From the NCBI GenBank assembly GCA_024278695.1, contig JAJRSR010000198.1, positions 1 to 33,614 on the forward strand: DNA of 33,614 nucleotides. Reading direction: 5' to 3'. The DNA is from Planctomycetota bacterium. GTDB lineage: Bacteria; Planctomycetota; Phycisphaerae; UBA1845. The position numbers and the translations under genes were made by a program. The notes beneath the pieces were generated by a model. The model saw nothing but the letters and a program-made list of their open reading frames with translations, searched no databases and was not told where the DNA came from. Shown here in pieces: positions 1-8,534 of the stretch (positions within the stretch are counted from its first letter, which is position 1; every line of letters starts with the position of its first letter).

Positions 1-108
1 CATGTCGAACTCAGCGCCGTGCCCACGGTGAAGGAAGTGACGCTCGACCGCGTCCCCGGCTTCAAGAACCGGTGGCGTCGAAACGGAAGCGAATACCTCT
101 GCCGTCAT
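1..108 (-). CDS. Partial CDS, N-terminal 36 codons, unknown function
   Basis: An open frame starts at an ATG at 108-106 and stays open to the window edge. The ATG overlaps the TGA of the upstream methyltransferase as ATGA, the same coupling used elsewhere in this operon, and a GGAG lies about ten bases upstream. The visible peptide begins MTAEVFASVSTPPV and ends GHGAEFDM. Too little is present to name a family. Position in a glycosyltransferase/methyltransferase operon suggests a role in glycan assembly or modification, but that is inference only. Confidence 0.6.
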   Translation of the reverse strand, partial: MTAEVFASVSTPPVLEAGDAVERHFLHRGHGAEFDM

Positions 109-926
109 GGCTTACGCTCCGTCATCACCAAAAGAACCAGCCCCATCGTCGCATCCAAGATGGAAGGTGCTTCGGCCCAGCTCATCCGGCGACCGAGAAG
201 TTGCTTCACGCACTGATCGGAAACCGACTGCCAGAATCCGGAGCACCAGCCGCCGGCTTTCATAAAGCCAACCGACTCGACGCGACCGACGAGTTCTCGC
301 TTGCTGTAAGGTATTTCCATGCCGTAAGGCCACCAGCCCCGGCGTTCAAGGTAGAATTTCCACATACGATATGGCAGGCACCACGAATGCGGCACACTGA
401 TAGCCGTCATGCCGCCGGGAGATAACACGTCATGGTGGCACCGGGTGACACGCGTGCGATCGGAGCCACGGAAATGCTCGATGACGCCGGAGGACAAGGA
501 AAACTGAAACCGCGGCGATAGACCGGCCGCCGGCTCCATCATATCACCGCGCACAAACGATGCCTTGAGTTGGAGCCGGTCAAAACGATGCCGCGCCTGA
601 TCCAGTGCGCGGTCGCTCGCGTCGAGCAGCGTCACCTCGGCACCCATCTGAGAGAGTAAGACGGAGAGATCGCCGCGTCCGCTGCCCAGCTCGACCGTTC
701 GCAGGCCATTCAGGCTGCCGAATTTCCTTGTGAGTTCATCTCGGATGCGAAACCAACGTGGACTCCGGCGCTCTCGTTCGATCAGGGCGTCGTCCTTTGC
801 GTCATCCGGCGTGTGGAGCCACAGGCGATCCCAGACGGCCGCGATCTCTGCAGGTGTCGCGTCGAATGGAGAAACCGGCGATGGCGCGGCTGATGGTCTC
901 GTTCTCGTGGCAGTGTCTGTAGTCAT
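105..926 (-). CDS. Class I SAM-dependent methyltransferase in polysaccharide operon
   Basis: Predicted 273-residue cytoplasmic methyltransferase. SAM-binding motif I is visible as VELGSGRGD around residues 78-86, followed by an acidic strand end (LLDAS) and a GVIEHF segment typical of UbiG/methyltransf_11-like proteins. I chose the ATG at 926 because the frame upstream reads as arginine-rich non-coding sequence overlapping the preceding glycosyltransferase; AAGGAA lies 14 to 19 bases before it, a rather long spacing. It follows the GT2 gene by 74 bases and overlaps the next gene. The likely substrate is a sugar or lipid-linked glycan intermediate, inferred from context. Because the export ATPase upstream carries a Wzt-like C-terminal domain, which in known systems reads a terminal modification, this enzyme could place a methyl cap. 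The acceptor cannot be read from sequence. Confidence 0.85.
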   Translation of the reverse strand: MTTDTATRTRPSAAPSPVSPFDATPAEIAAVWDRLWLHTPDDAKDDALIERERRSPRWFRIRDELTRKFGSLNGLRTVELGSGRGDLSVLLSQMGAEVTLLDASDRALDQARHRFDRLQLKASFVRGDMMEPAAGLSPRFQFSLSSGVIEHFRGSDRTRVTRCHHDVLSPGGMTAISVPHSWCLPYRMWKFYLERRGWWPYGMEIPYSKRELVGRVESVGFMKAGGWCSGFWQSVSDQCVKQLLGRRMSWAEAPSILDATMGLVLLVMTERKP

Positions 927-1000
927 CGCAGTGATATAGTTTCCTTCATCGCCCCGCCGGGTCTGCGTTCCAACAACACCCCACCGGAACCGCCGCTTGT

Positions 1001-2014
1001 TTATCGGACCCCATAGGTTTCGCCTTGAGAAGTGGCCTTGTCGCTTGCAGCCGATCGTTGTTTCGCACCTGTCATGCCGCGCCAGAGGGAGTCGCTGGCT
1101 TCCGCGAGCACGCCCAAACGCGGCGCACACCGGAACGACAATGCGAACGCACGCGCCGCATCCCCGAAACGCCGTTCGCGATGGGCGTCGTAGCCAACCT
1201 GACGCAAACTCCGCGCCTTGTGCTCGGCGAGAAGGCATTGCTGCTTGTAGTTCAGATTCGGGAACGCCTCCACGATGGCGTCGAGCGTACGCGTAAGCTG
1301 CACGGTGTTTTCGCTTGCGTCGCTGCGGGCTAGGCTGCCTTGCACGAAGTGATGTAGGCACAGGGGCTCATCCACAAAACCAACGCGGCACCGCGCGACG
1401 GTCTTGAGATAGAACACCCATTCCTCAGCGTATGCGATCTGTTCTGGAAATCGTATCGCCGGGGCGAGCACATCGCGTCGCACCATGCCGGTGATCGTCG
1501 AAATGAAGTACTCCTCCAGGAGCGTGTCAAAGAGACTTTCGCCGCAGACGTGGAGATTTTCACCAACGGCTTCGTACGCGACCTCCCGCGCCTTGGAACA
1601 CTTCGTATCGAAGGCGCTGTCGTGACGCATTCCTTCGAGATCAACATACGCGTAGTCGGAATAGACGAGTCCCAAGTCGGAATCGGCCGCAAAGAGCTCT
1701 AGCTGCCGCGCAAGCTTCATGGGTAGGTACTCATCGTCCGAATCGAGAAACGCGACATACTGCCCGGCGCTGGCTTCGATACCTGCGTTGCGAGCGTGAC
1801 TGCTTCCGTGGTTACCCTGCTTGAGGTAGACGAGCCGGTCGCCCAATTGTCTGGCGTAGGGTTCGATGATTTCATGTGTGTCGTCCGTGGACCCGTCATC
1901 CACGAGGACGATCTCCCAGTCGGCAAACGTCTGGGCGATCACGGAGTCGATCGCTCGCGGCAGGTAGGCTGCCCGGTTGTAGGTCGGAATGATTACGGAA
2001 ACTACGGGCTGCAT
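1001..2014 (-). CDS. Family 2 glycosyltransferase (GT-A fold)
   Basis: 337-residue protein with the GT2 signature from the N-terminus: VSVIIPTYNR at residues 5-14, the nucleotide-binding VLVDDGSTDDT at 36-46, and the metal-binding FLDSDDEY at 89-96. The family transfers a sugar from a nucleotide-sugar donor to a lipid- or glycan-linked acceptor at the cytoplasmic face. Residues from about 230 are helical and arginine-rich with no second catalytic domain and no membrane segments. The ATG at 2014 has GGAG nine bases upstream and overlaps the end of the upstream GT4 gene by 13 bases, so the two are probably translated together. Its position in an operon with an export ABC transporter points to O-antigen-like or exopolysaccharide synthesis. 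Confidence 0.92.
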   Translation of the reverse strand: MQPVVSVIIPTYNRAAYLPRAIDSVIAQTFADWEIVLVDDGSTDDTHEIIEPYARQLGDRLVYLKQGNHGSSHARNAGIEASAGQYVAFLDSDDEYLPMKLARQLELFAADSDLGLVYSDYAYVDLEGMRHDSAFDTKCSKAREVAYEAVGENLHVCGESLFDTLLEEYFISTITGMVRRDVLAPAIRFPEQIAYAEEWVFYLKTVARCRVGFVDEPLCLHHFVQGSLARSDASENTVQLTRTLDAIVEAFPNLNYKQQCLLAEHKARSLRQVGYDAHRERRFGDAARAFALSFRCAPRLGVLAEASDSLWRGMTGAKQRSAASDKATSQGETYGVR

Positions 2015-3354
2015 AGTAGCGTCTCCTTCGCGGCTTCGGGCGCGTCATGCGCCACCGGTTCAGTCGTGGCCACCGTCCGATCCAGAAGATCGGCCAGCCG
2101 CCAGGTTAATGTTTTTCGCTCGAACGGGGCAAGGCATTGCGGCAAGCAACCGGGCATCGGCTGCCCCTTGCGCGAAGCCGAATACATGCGGTCGATCGCG
2201 GCCGCAATCTGGTCCGCTTCAACACCGGCAGACAAGCCGGCCTGCGTCTGAGCGACGATCCGCTCACACGCTCCGCCGTTTGGACCTACGGTAAGAATTG
2301 GCCGCTGTGCGGCCAGATACTCGAATAACTTCGCAGGGATGACCGAGCCGGCATTGGGGCCGGTCGGCACTGTCAGGAGCAACGCATCGGCCGAACGCAT
2401 CGCGTGAATCGCGCGGGCGTGCTCGACATAATCCACATAGTCACACCGCACACCGGCATCCTGGAGCTTCGCTCGGGCTACGCTGCCGGCATGACCCACA
2501 ACACGAAAAAGAAACCGGCTTCGATCTTGTCCGAGGTTATTCAGGAATCGTTTCAAACCATCGAACAAAGCATCGTAGCTGCGGTATTGGTCAAGCCGCC
2601 CGACGTGCGCGAGTACAAACTCGCTGGTCGGGGTTGTCGCGATCGCACCCGCCGAGAAATCTTCCGCGTCGAAGCCGTTGGTAATGGTCTCAAACGTTCT
2701 TGCATTGGGTCCGGCAGCGCCCGCTAAAATCTTGGTCTGACGCGGCGTCACGCCGATGACAACGTCGGCCATCGTGAGAAAACGACGTTCCAACTCACGG
2801 TCGGCCTCACACCGTGCGGCCGACGCCTTGGGATATCGGTAATCGTCTGTCCACAGGTCTCGAAAATCGGCCAGCCAAGGCAGGCCGGTTTGTGTCTTGA
2901 GTGCCATCGCGAGGCAGTGGTTCGACGCCGGACTAAAGGTGGAATAGATCGCAGAAACCTGCTCCCGTTCGATCAGCTCCAGCAATGGCTCCATACTAGA
3001 GTCGGCCCAGGTGATAAACTCATCCTGATGCGGCGCGTCCACGTTTTTCGGTCTACTCGATCGACCCAGCCGACCCGCAGCGCGCCTTGCAAAATCGGCC
3101 AGAAACCCACGGGGTTTCGTCATCGGCCGATGCGCGTGGGTGTGGATCGAAACATCATCCGGCAGCTCGGCGCGAAGCGTGTCATCACGTGGAAGCCCGG
3201 CAAGCGGACCGGCACACCAGACGATCGGACGCCAACCGAACTGCGGAAGGAACTTCGCAAACTTCAGAGACCGCTGCACGCCCGGTCCACCCGTCGGCGG
3301 GAATGCGCACGAAATCATCAGGACGTTGCGGCTAGGATTGAGTGTCTGTTCCAT
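2002..3354 (-). CDS. GT4-like glycosyltransferase (GT-B fold)
   Basis: 450-residue protein starting MEQTLNPS. Near the N-terminus it carries the pattern PPTGGPGVQRSLKFAKFLP, a recognisable start of a GT4 subgroup, then ADFRDLWTD in the linker region, TNGFD before the second Rossmann domain, and PAKLFEYLAA, the donor-binding K-x-FEY element. Start choice: the longer frame upstream is Arg/Trp-rich and unlike coding sequence, while the ATG at 3354 has a GGGA-type ribosome site and begins the conserved block. A gap of 169 bases separates it from the GT4 gene upstream, the largest within the operon; I see no convincing terminator or separate promoter there. The acceptor sugar cannot be predicted. 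Confidence 0.9.
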   Translation of the reverse strand: MEQTLNPSRNVLMISCAFPPTGGPGVQRSLKFAKFLPQFGWRPIVWCAGPLAGLPRDDTLRAELPDDVSIHTHAHRPMTKPRGFLADFARRAAGRLGRSSRPKNVDAPHQDEFITWADSSMEPLLELIEREQVSAIYSTFSPASNHCLAMALKTQTGLPWLADFRDLWTDDYRYPKASAARCEADRELERRFLTMADVVIGVTPRQTKILAGAAGPNARTFETITNGFDAEDFSAGAIATTPTSEFVLAHVGRLDQYRSYDALFDGLKRFLNNLGQDRSRFLFRVVGHAGSVARAKLQDAGVRCDYVDYVEHARAIHAMRSADALLLTVPTGPNAGSVIPAKLFEYLAAQRPILTVGPNGGACERIVAQTQAGLSAGVEADQIAAAIDRMYSASRKGQPMPGCLPQCLAPFERKTLTWRLADLLDRTVATTEPVAHDAPEAAKETLLCSP

Positions 3355-3523
3355 TCGTTCCCGTCCGATCGAGCCCCACCAGGTGGACCATCGCACCGTA
3401 CCTCCCGCCCCGATCACGCAAGGCCATTGTTTATCGGCACCAGAAATGCCGCGCTTGCGAAAACGGCATCGTAAGGCGGATTGAGAAGTGAATAACCAGC
3501 AACGACCGGCACTATCAGCACGG

Positions 3524-4627
3524 TCACACCAGTACGGGGCATGCGGAGGCTGACTCAGCGGCCTCGGCTCTCTCGAAAGCCTCAATAAGCTGATCCAGGC
3601 AATCAGGCCAATCGAACGACTCACGAACCATCACACGCCCCGCGTTTCCCATACAGCGGCAGAGCTTGTCGTCGTTCAGCAGGTGAATGACGCCATCGGC
3701 CAGCGCTTTCGGTGAGTTCGGCTCGACGAGGATTCCCGTTTCGCCATCTCGAACCGTTTCTCGGAATCCGCAGACGCGGCTCGCGACGACCGGTGTCTCC
3801 ATAGCCGCACACTCGAGTGCCGCAACGCCGAAGGCTTCCTGCACCGACGGCATCACACTGAGCGACCAACTCCCGAGCATGTCCGGGATCGCCTCATGCG
3901 GTTGGTACGGAACCCAGGTCACGGCGTGCTCGACACCCAGTTCTTTCACGAGCTGTCGACACGTTTCGAGCATTGGACCACGGCCGACAAGATCAAATCG
4001 GGCATGCGGCACAGCCCGCAACACATCCGGCATCGCTTCGATCCACACGGTAGGCCCATAGACAGCCTTAAAACCCTTGAAGAAACCGACGCGTCCCCGG
4101 CGTCTCTGGTCTTCCGGCAGCGGCGTACAGGAATCAACGTCAACACCGAGGGGTACGCTGACGATGCTGTCTGGGGCAAGACCTGCGAAGGCTGCGACCG
4201 TCTGTATGAACGGATGACCATAGACAACTACAGATCGAGCCATGCGGAGCAGGTCGCGGCGTTTCTCCAGGAGTCCATCAGGATAGGCGTCGAGATCTGG
4301 CGGCTTGACGATGTCCGACCCCCACGGCGACACAACCAAGCACCCCTCTTCGGCGATGTCGCGCGTCAGCCCCCAGTCGGTCAGGAAGTTCATGTGCACG
4401 ATGTCATGTTCACGCATCAGGCGGCGCAGGTAGAGCTTCATGCGTCCGTCCGAGCGTAACGGGTAACGCAGTGAAAAACGCGGGGCCGAGAAGCGATCGA
4501 CGACAACACCACGGATGTATTGCGTCTTGTGCGACACGACACGGACAAAATGTCCGCGCTGCGCCAGCCCGGAGGCGATACGCTGCGTGTGGATGCAGGT
4601 CGCGTCTGCGAGTAGGCAGATTTTCAT
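3524..4627 (-). CDS. GT4 glycosyltransferase (GT-B fold)
   Basis: 367-residue protein beginning MKICLLADATCIHTQRIA. Domain 1 has the membrane-proximal strands and SPWGSDI; domain 2 has VPLGVD, GRGPM, and the E-x7-E motif as EAFGVAALE followed by ETPVVAS, all typical of retaining GT4 enzymes. It lacks a signal peptide or transmembrane segment, so it should act at the cytoplasmic membrane face on a lipid-linked acceptor. The start at 4627 overlaps the stop of the ABC ATPase gene as ATGA (4624-4627), indicating translational coupling. The 145 codons of open frame upstream of this ATG are out of register with the ABC gene and were discarded. Confidence 0.93.
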   Translation of the reverse strand: MKICLLADATCIHTQRIASGLAQRGHFVRVVSHKTQYIRGVVVDRFSAPRFSLRYPLRSDGRMKLYLRRLMREHDIVHMNFLTDWGLTRDIAEEGCLVVSPWGSDIVKPPDLDAYPDGLLEKRRDLLRMARSVVVYGHPFIQTVAAFAGLAPDSIVSVPLGVDVDSCTPLPEDQRRRGRVGFFKGFKAVYGPTVWIEAMPDVLRAVPHARFDLVGRGPMLETCRQLVKELGVEHAVTWVPYQPHEAIPDMLGSWSLSVMPSVQEAFGVAALECAAMETPVVASRVCGFRETVRDGETGILVEPNSPKALADGVIHLLNDDKLCRCMGNAGRVMVRESFDWPDCLDQLIEAFERAEAAESASACPVLV

Positions 4628-5919
4628 GGCGTACCCTCCAGTGCGGCCGTTGGCGTCACTGTGACTCCCGGTACTGTTGCCGATGCCTGCGTTAGCGTGC
4701 GCGTCGGACCAACGTGTGACCACTGGTGCGGGAGTGCCAGAGCGCCGGTGGCCGCCCCGCCGTCGTCCACGACCATCGGAAACCGAAACGGTGTGTCGAT
4801 CAGTGGCGCGCCCGTGTCGGCATCCCACATGCGCACATTCCAAAGGTATTGTCCGCCCGAAACCGGCACGTTCGGCAGCGTCAGCCGCAGTGTGTGTCGC
4901 CCCGTACGCCCCTCGAAGTAGGTGCCGCCCCGGCCCGAGTTGACGCTGATCAGGTTTTCCGCGATCGACGCACGCATGTTCAGCTCCACGATCAAACGCG
5001 GCACATCGCGTACGAGCGAAAACGACAGCTCCGCGTGGATCGTCTCGTTCGGGCGTGCCCAAACCAGCGTCTCACCTTGCTCGTCCGTCAGCGTGAGATC
5101 GTGGACAGTCGCCGCGGGCGACTGAACATCGTCCCCATTGATTTCCAGCCCGCGATGGGCATATGACCGGGACATCGCCTTCATGTATTCTGTGACTGCA
5201 TCCCGCGATGACCCGGCAAAGGCCACGCTGCCGTTTTCAAGTACGATGGCACGGGCACAGATCGTCTGCATCTGGTCAAGATCGTGCGTCACGAAGACGA
5301 GCGTGGTACCGGCCGCAACTAGCTGACGCATCCGGTCCATACAACGAAGCCGAAACACCGCGTCCCCCACGGAAAGCACTTCATCCACGAGCAGCACCTC
5401 CGGCTCGACGTGAGACGCGATGCTGAAACCCAGACGGGCGTACATACCTGAGCTATAGCGCTTGACCGGTGTATCCAGGAAGCGTTCCAAACCCGCGAAC
5501 GCAACGATGTCGTCGAGCTTGGAACGGATCTCACGGCGTCCCATGCCGAGAATGTTTCCGTTGAGAAAAATGTTCTCCCGCCCGGTCAGATCACCGTGAA
5601 ACCCCGCGCCCACTTCAATCAACGCCGCAAGCCTACCATGCACGGAGACGCTTCCGCCGTTGGGCTGGATGATCCCCGAAAGGAGTTTTAAGACGGTGCT
5701 CTTCCCCGCGCCATTGGGACCGATGATGCCCACGGACTCCCCACGCCCCACGGTGAAATCAACATCGCGCAGCGCCCAAAACACATCCTTAGGTTGCGAA
5801 ACCTCTCGCTTCACCAGACGGCGAACGCCTGCAGCGATCAAATCACCAAGCGAATCATGCGATGCACCAAGCCGAAACCGTTTGGAAACATAGTCGAAAT
5901 GTACCATCGTCTGCGTCAT
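4624..5919 (-). CDS. ABC transporter ATPase for polysaccharide export, Wzt-like with C-terminal domain
   Basis: 431-residue ATPase. Walker A is GPNGAGKST at residues 67-75, the ABC signature is the degenerate YSSGMYARL at 155-163 characteristic of the polysaccharide/teichoic-acid export subgroup, Walker B is LLVDE at 176-180 with VLSVGD after it, and the switch histidine lies in VTHD near 211. From about residue 255 an extra beta-rich domain follows (for example SGRGGTYFEGRTGRHTL), resembling the Wzt carbohydrate-binding domain that in E. coli O8/O9a recognises the terminally modified glycan. The start codon shares one base with the permease stop (TGATG). With the adjacent permease it should export a finished lipid-linked polysaccharide. 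Substrate recognition by the C-terminal domain is inferred from the family. Confidence 0.93.
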   Translation of the reverse strand: MTQTMVHFDYVSKRFRLGASHDSLGDLIAAGVRRLVKREVSQPKDVFWALRDVDFTVGRGESVGIIGPNGAGKSTVLKLLSGIIQPNGGSVSVHGRLAALIEVGAGFHGDLTGRENIFLNGNILGMGRREIRSKLDDIVAFAGLERFLDTPVKRYSSGMYARLGFSIASHVEPEVLLVDEVLSVGDAVFRLRCMDRMRQLVAAGTTLVFVTHDLDQMQTICARAIVLENGSVAFAGSSRDAVTEYMKAMSRSYAHRGLEINGDDVQSPAATVHDLTLTDEQGETLVWARPNETIHAELSFSLVRDVPRLIVELNMRASIAENLISVNSGRGGTYFEGRTGRHTLRLTLPNVPVSGGQYLWNVRMWDADTGAPLIDTPFRFPMVVDDGGAATGALALPHQWSHVGPTRTLTQASATVPGVTVTPTAALEGTP

Positions 5920-6719
5920 CAAATGCACTCCGCAAACTTGTACGACGCACGACGAAACAGAAACCAACCCACGACCAACGTGACCATCGCCACGACCGTT
6001 GCGTAGAGGAAGGGTCCTGAGTCGGGAAGTCTTCCGAAGATGATACAATCGCGGTAGGCGTTGATGATGGGTGAAAGCGGGTTGATCGCAATCACCCGCG
6101 CCAGTGTGGAGCCATCCGACGGCGTCGGCACGACAACGGCCGACACGAACATAAGAAGCTGAATGCTGGCACCAAATATCTGCCGTACATCGCGATAAAA
6201 CAGGTTCGCCATCGCCAGGATCATGCCCAAGCCAATCGTTAGCGCAACCTGCACGAGGATCACCACCGGAAGAAAGGTCATGGCGAGCGTCGGTTCGAAC
6301 GACCATGTGCTACGGTGGTGAAAGTACACCATCAAACCAGCCAGAACCGTCATGGCTACGCAGAAGTCCACAAAGGCGCTGGCGACGCACGAAAGCGGAA
6401 ACACCTCACGCGGGAAATAGACCTTGGTCACGAGATTGCGGTTGGCCACGAGGGAATTGACCGAACCGCCGAGGCTGGAACTGAAAAACGCCCACGGCAC
6501 CAAGCCGCTGTACGCAAACAGGGCGTAGGGCATGTTGACGTTCAGCACCCCGCGGGCGTCGATCGCCCGCGTGAACACAAACGTGAAGACCAGCATCATG
6601 GACAGCGGCAAGAGCACGGCCCAGGCGATGCCGAGAACGGACTGCTTGTAGCGAACGCGAATATCACGCCACGCCAGACTCAGCAGCAGGTCGTAAAACC
6701 GAGCGAGCCCCGACGTCAT
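5919..6719 (-). CDS. ABC-2 type polysaccharide export permease, Wzm-like
   Basis: 266-residue integral membrane protein with about six hydrophobic segments. The start resembles the family closely: a short amphipathic helix, then WRDIRVRYKQSVLGIAW, and a final AINPLSPIINAYRDCI before the last membrane helix. It should form the dimeric channel energised by the ATPase encoded immediately downstream. I prefer the ATG at 6719; the frame can be extended to a TTG at 6761, but the extra 14 residues do not look like this family. No good Shine-Dalgarno sequence precedes either start. It is the first gene of the minus-strand polysaccharide operon, so the promoter should lie in 6720-6906, though I could not pick one. 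Confidence 0.92.
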   Translation of the reverse strand: MTSGLARFYDLLLSLAWRDIRVRYKQSVLGIAWAVLLPLSMMLVFTFVFTRAIDARGVLNVNMPYALFAYSGLVPWAFFSSSLGGSVNSLVANRNLVTKVYFPREVFPLSCVASAFVDFCVAMTVLAGLMVYFHHRSTWSFEPTLAMTFLPVVILVQVALTIGLGMILAMANLFYRDVRQIFGASIQLLMFVSAVVVPTPSDGSTLARVIAINPLSPIINAYRDCIIFGRLPDSGPFLYATVVAMVTLVVGWFLFRRASYKFAECI

Positions 6720-6857
6720 ACCAATAGAAGCCACTGCGCGCACCGTAAACCGACCTCCCAAGGCAGATAGAACAGAATCCGCCGGTTTTATCGGTCAAAC
6801 GGAGGTGCGGCTTCGGCTATATCGACCGCGAGCGATACGGACACGTCGCGACTACGG

Positions 6858-6877
6858 CCGCACCAATGCTGGTGCGG
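6858..6877. terminator. Perfect 8-bp hairpin between small lipoprotein gene and permease
   Basis: The arms CCGCACCA (6858-6865) and TGGTGCGG (6870-6877) are exact reverse complements around a four-base ATGC loop. It lies 29 bases beyond the stop of the small minus-strand gene and upstream of the permease. There is no U-run on either strand, so it is not a textbook intrinsic terminator; a Rho-assisted terminator, an RNA-stability element or a 5' leader hairpin of the polysaccharide operon are alternatives. Confidence 0.45.
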
Positions 6878-6906
6878 GCTACCAAAGCGGGCGTGGCGAT
6901 CCAAGC

Positions 6907-7095
6907 CTAGAAACTGACAAGATTGAGACTACCGAAAATAATCCCGGTGATGAGCTCGTTGACCACGGCCGTCGTGAGCCCGGCCGCAAGCTGACTGAAG
7001 TCTAAACCGGTACAGGCACCAGCCTGCAATAGAACGCCGGCACCCAAAATCGGATATGCGCGACGCATCAAACGGTGAAAGCGTACGGTCATCAT
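6907..7095 (-). CDS. Small lipoprotein-like peptide, 62 residues
   Basis: From ATG 7095 (a second ATG follows directly) the product is 62 residues: a basic N-terminus (MMTVRFHRLMRRAYPI), a hydrophobic stretch GAGVLLQAGAC that ends in a cysteine like a degenerate lipobox, then an amphipathic segment with LAAGLTTAVVNELITG and a hydrophobic C-terminus ending in Phe. I recall very short proteins of this style in planctomycetes, with no known function. A GGGAC purine-rich site precedes the start. It is 158 bases after the SH3-protein gene on the same strand and is followed by a hairpin. The frame can be extended to a GTG at 7206, but that extension is hydrophilic and not typical of a signal peptide. 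Likely anchored in or at a membrane. Confidence 0.55.
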   Translation of the reverse strand: MMTVRFHRLMRRAYPILGAGVLLQAGACTGLDFSQLAAGLTTAVVNELITGIIFGSLNLVSF

Positions 7096-7253
7096 GGTCG
7101 TCCCGTTGATGGAGGCACCGCCCAGGCTGACATCAACCCGATGGGGCACCCCGCAGTTGGTTACCTTAGCACTACAATCCCGCGATTTTCTGGAATCCTG
7201 AGCCACTCTCGAATTCCAAGCTATCTTGGCTTGCGCATCATTCCGGCTCGCGG

Positions 7254-8534
7254 CTACTTCTCAGCAGCGGTATCGCCGGACTCCTGCGTTTCAAGCACGA
7301 CAACTTCCTGGGCAACGAAAATCGGAACAGGATCCACACCGCCCTGCTGCCACCGTTTGGCACTCGCCCGAACACCGACGTATTTCCCGATCATCGGTTC
7401 GACGTCTATCGTGGAATTAGCCGGCGTCTCCACGTACGCCACCGTCCGCTGGTGTGGCGTCGATAGATCAACCAAACGGAACCGCTCCGTGGCAGAACCC
7501 TTAGGGTAGAGCGCACTGCGACGCAGCACGCCCTCCGCGTCCAGCCCGCTCGGGGCCGACGGCGCTACCGTACGAATGCCGGCACGCTCCGCCTGAAATC
7601 CACGACGCCGCGAAGCAGACTTCGCTTCCAGGCGACGCATCTCGCGAACCGTCCCAAGCAGCGCGATCATGTCTGACAACTGGGTCTCCCGGGCCTGGGC
7701 GTAGCGCTGCGCCATTTCATCTTCGTCCTGCGCGGCAATGGCCTGATACCCAGCTAAGAACGGCTCCAACCGACGTTCAAGCACCGGCTTGGCCAGCTCC
7801 GTATTCACGCCGGCATCAATCTTCGCCAGTGCGTCAACCTGCGCGGTCCGCTCCAACTGAGCTAGGGATCGCGACATCCGTGGTACCACCGGCTTCGTTG
7901 AAGTCTCACCCGGGTTTTCGGTGCCACCATTCGAATCCCCAGCAAGGGCGGTCGAACGGCTACCGGCAACTGGAGCCGTAACACCCGTTTCGTTGGCTTT
8001 GGTCTCACCCTCAAGGGCTCGCAGCCCGTCTGGAATGCGCTGCACATACTCACGGTTAATCCAGAGTGTGGCACCAGCCGGAGGCACGATACGCAAGAAG
8101 CCATCGGCGTTCTTGCCAAGGATCGACACCTCGCTCCCCTTCCCCAGAAGCGTCTGCACTGTGTACTTGTTGCCGTTGAGCACCGATCCGGCGCGAACAC
8201 GGACGTTGGTGCCGTTCACCACGCCACGCTTGCCATCCGACGAATCAACATAGTCGCCGGAGATCAGGCTGAAGGCTTCGGCCGGTGGTAGGATCTCATA
8301 CCACTCACCGCGCTCTGCGAGAACCTGCACGCGATGTCCGGCGTTGAGCTTGCATACGGTGTAGTGGTTGGCGCTGTCGCCGCTACGCACATACACATCA
8401 TTGGCCGTCGCCTCACCTTCGAACAGGATCGGGCGGGGGCTCTGTTGAGCCAACACATCGCGGGGGCTCCCCCCCCCACACACCGCACCGGTAATCGCGA
8501 AACAGACAATCCAGCCTCTTGATCTTGAGGACAT
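7254..8534 (-). CDS. Exported protein with two SH3-like domains and coiled coil
   Basis: 426 residues. The N-terminus looks like a Sec signal peptide with probable signal peptidase I cleavage after VLA (about residue 29). Two bacterial SH3-like repeats follow, around 46-97 (NDVYVRSGDS, then GEWYEILPP) and 110-168 (TNVRVRAGSV, then LRIVPPAG). Residues about 220-310 are charged and helical, probably a coiled coil, and a beta-rich tail has a GKYVGVRA core near 355-405. Bacterial SH3 domains often bind cell-wall peptides or other surface ligands, so this is probably a periplasmic structural or binding protein; no catalytic motif is visible. AAGGAT lies upstream of the ATG. A run of nine G residues falls inside the signal-peptide codons. 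Confidence 0.88.
   Translation of the reverse strand: MSSRSRGWIVCFAITGAVCGGGSPRDVLAQQSPRPILFEGEATANDVYVRSGDSANHYTVCKLNAGHRVQVLAERGEWYEILPPAEAFSLISGDYVDSSDGKRGVVNGTNVRVRAGSVLNGNKYTVQTLLGKGSEVSILGKNADGFLRIVPPAGATLWINREYVQRIPDGLRALEGETKANETGVTAPVAGSRSTALAGDSNGGTENPGETSTKPVVPRMSRSLAQLERTAQVDALAKIDAGVNTELAKPVLERRLEPFLAGYQAIAAQDEDEMAQRYAQARETQLSDMIALLGTVREMRRLEAKSASRRRGFQAERAGIRTVAPSAPSGLDAEGVLRRSALYPKGSATERFRLVDLSTPHQRTVAYVETPANSTIDVEPMIGKYVGVRASAKRWQQGGVDPVPIFVAQEVVVLETQESGDTAAEK
8469..8477. repeat. Nine-base G tract (minus strand) inside signal peptide codons
   Basis: On the coding (minus) strand nine G residues encode Gly-Gly-Gly in the signal peptide of the SH3 protein. Adding or losing one base would put the rest of the gene out of frame. 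Homopolymers this long are uncommon in coding sequence with otherwise mixed codons and are classical sites of slippage or of sequencing error. Confidence 0.8.

Noticed and set aside
927-1361. 435-base upstream extension of the methyltransferase frame
   Set aside because: It overlaps the end of the GT2 gene, is Arg-rich and ends directly before a good ATG at 926 with a purine-rich site.
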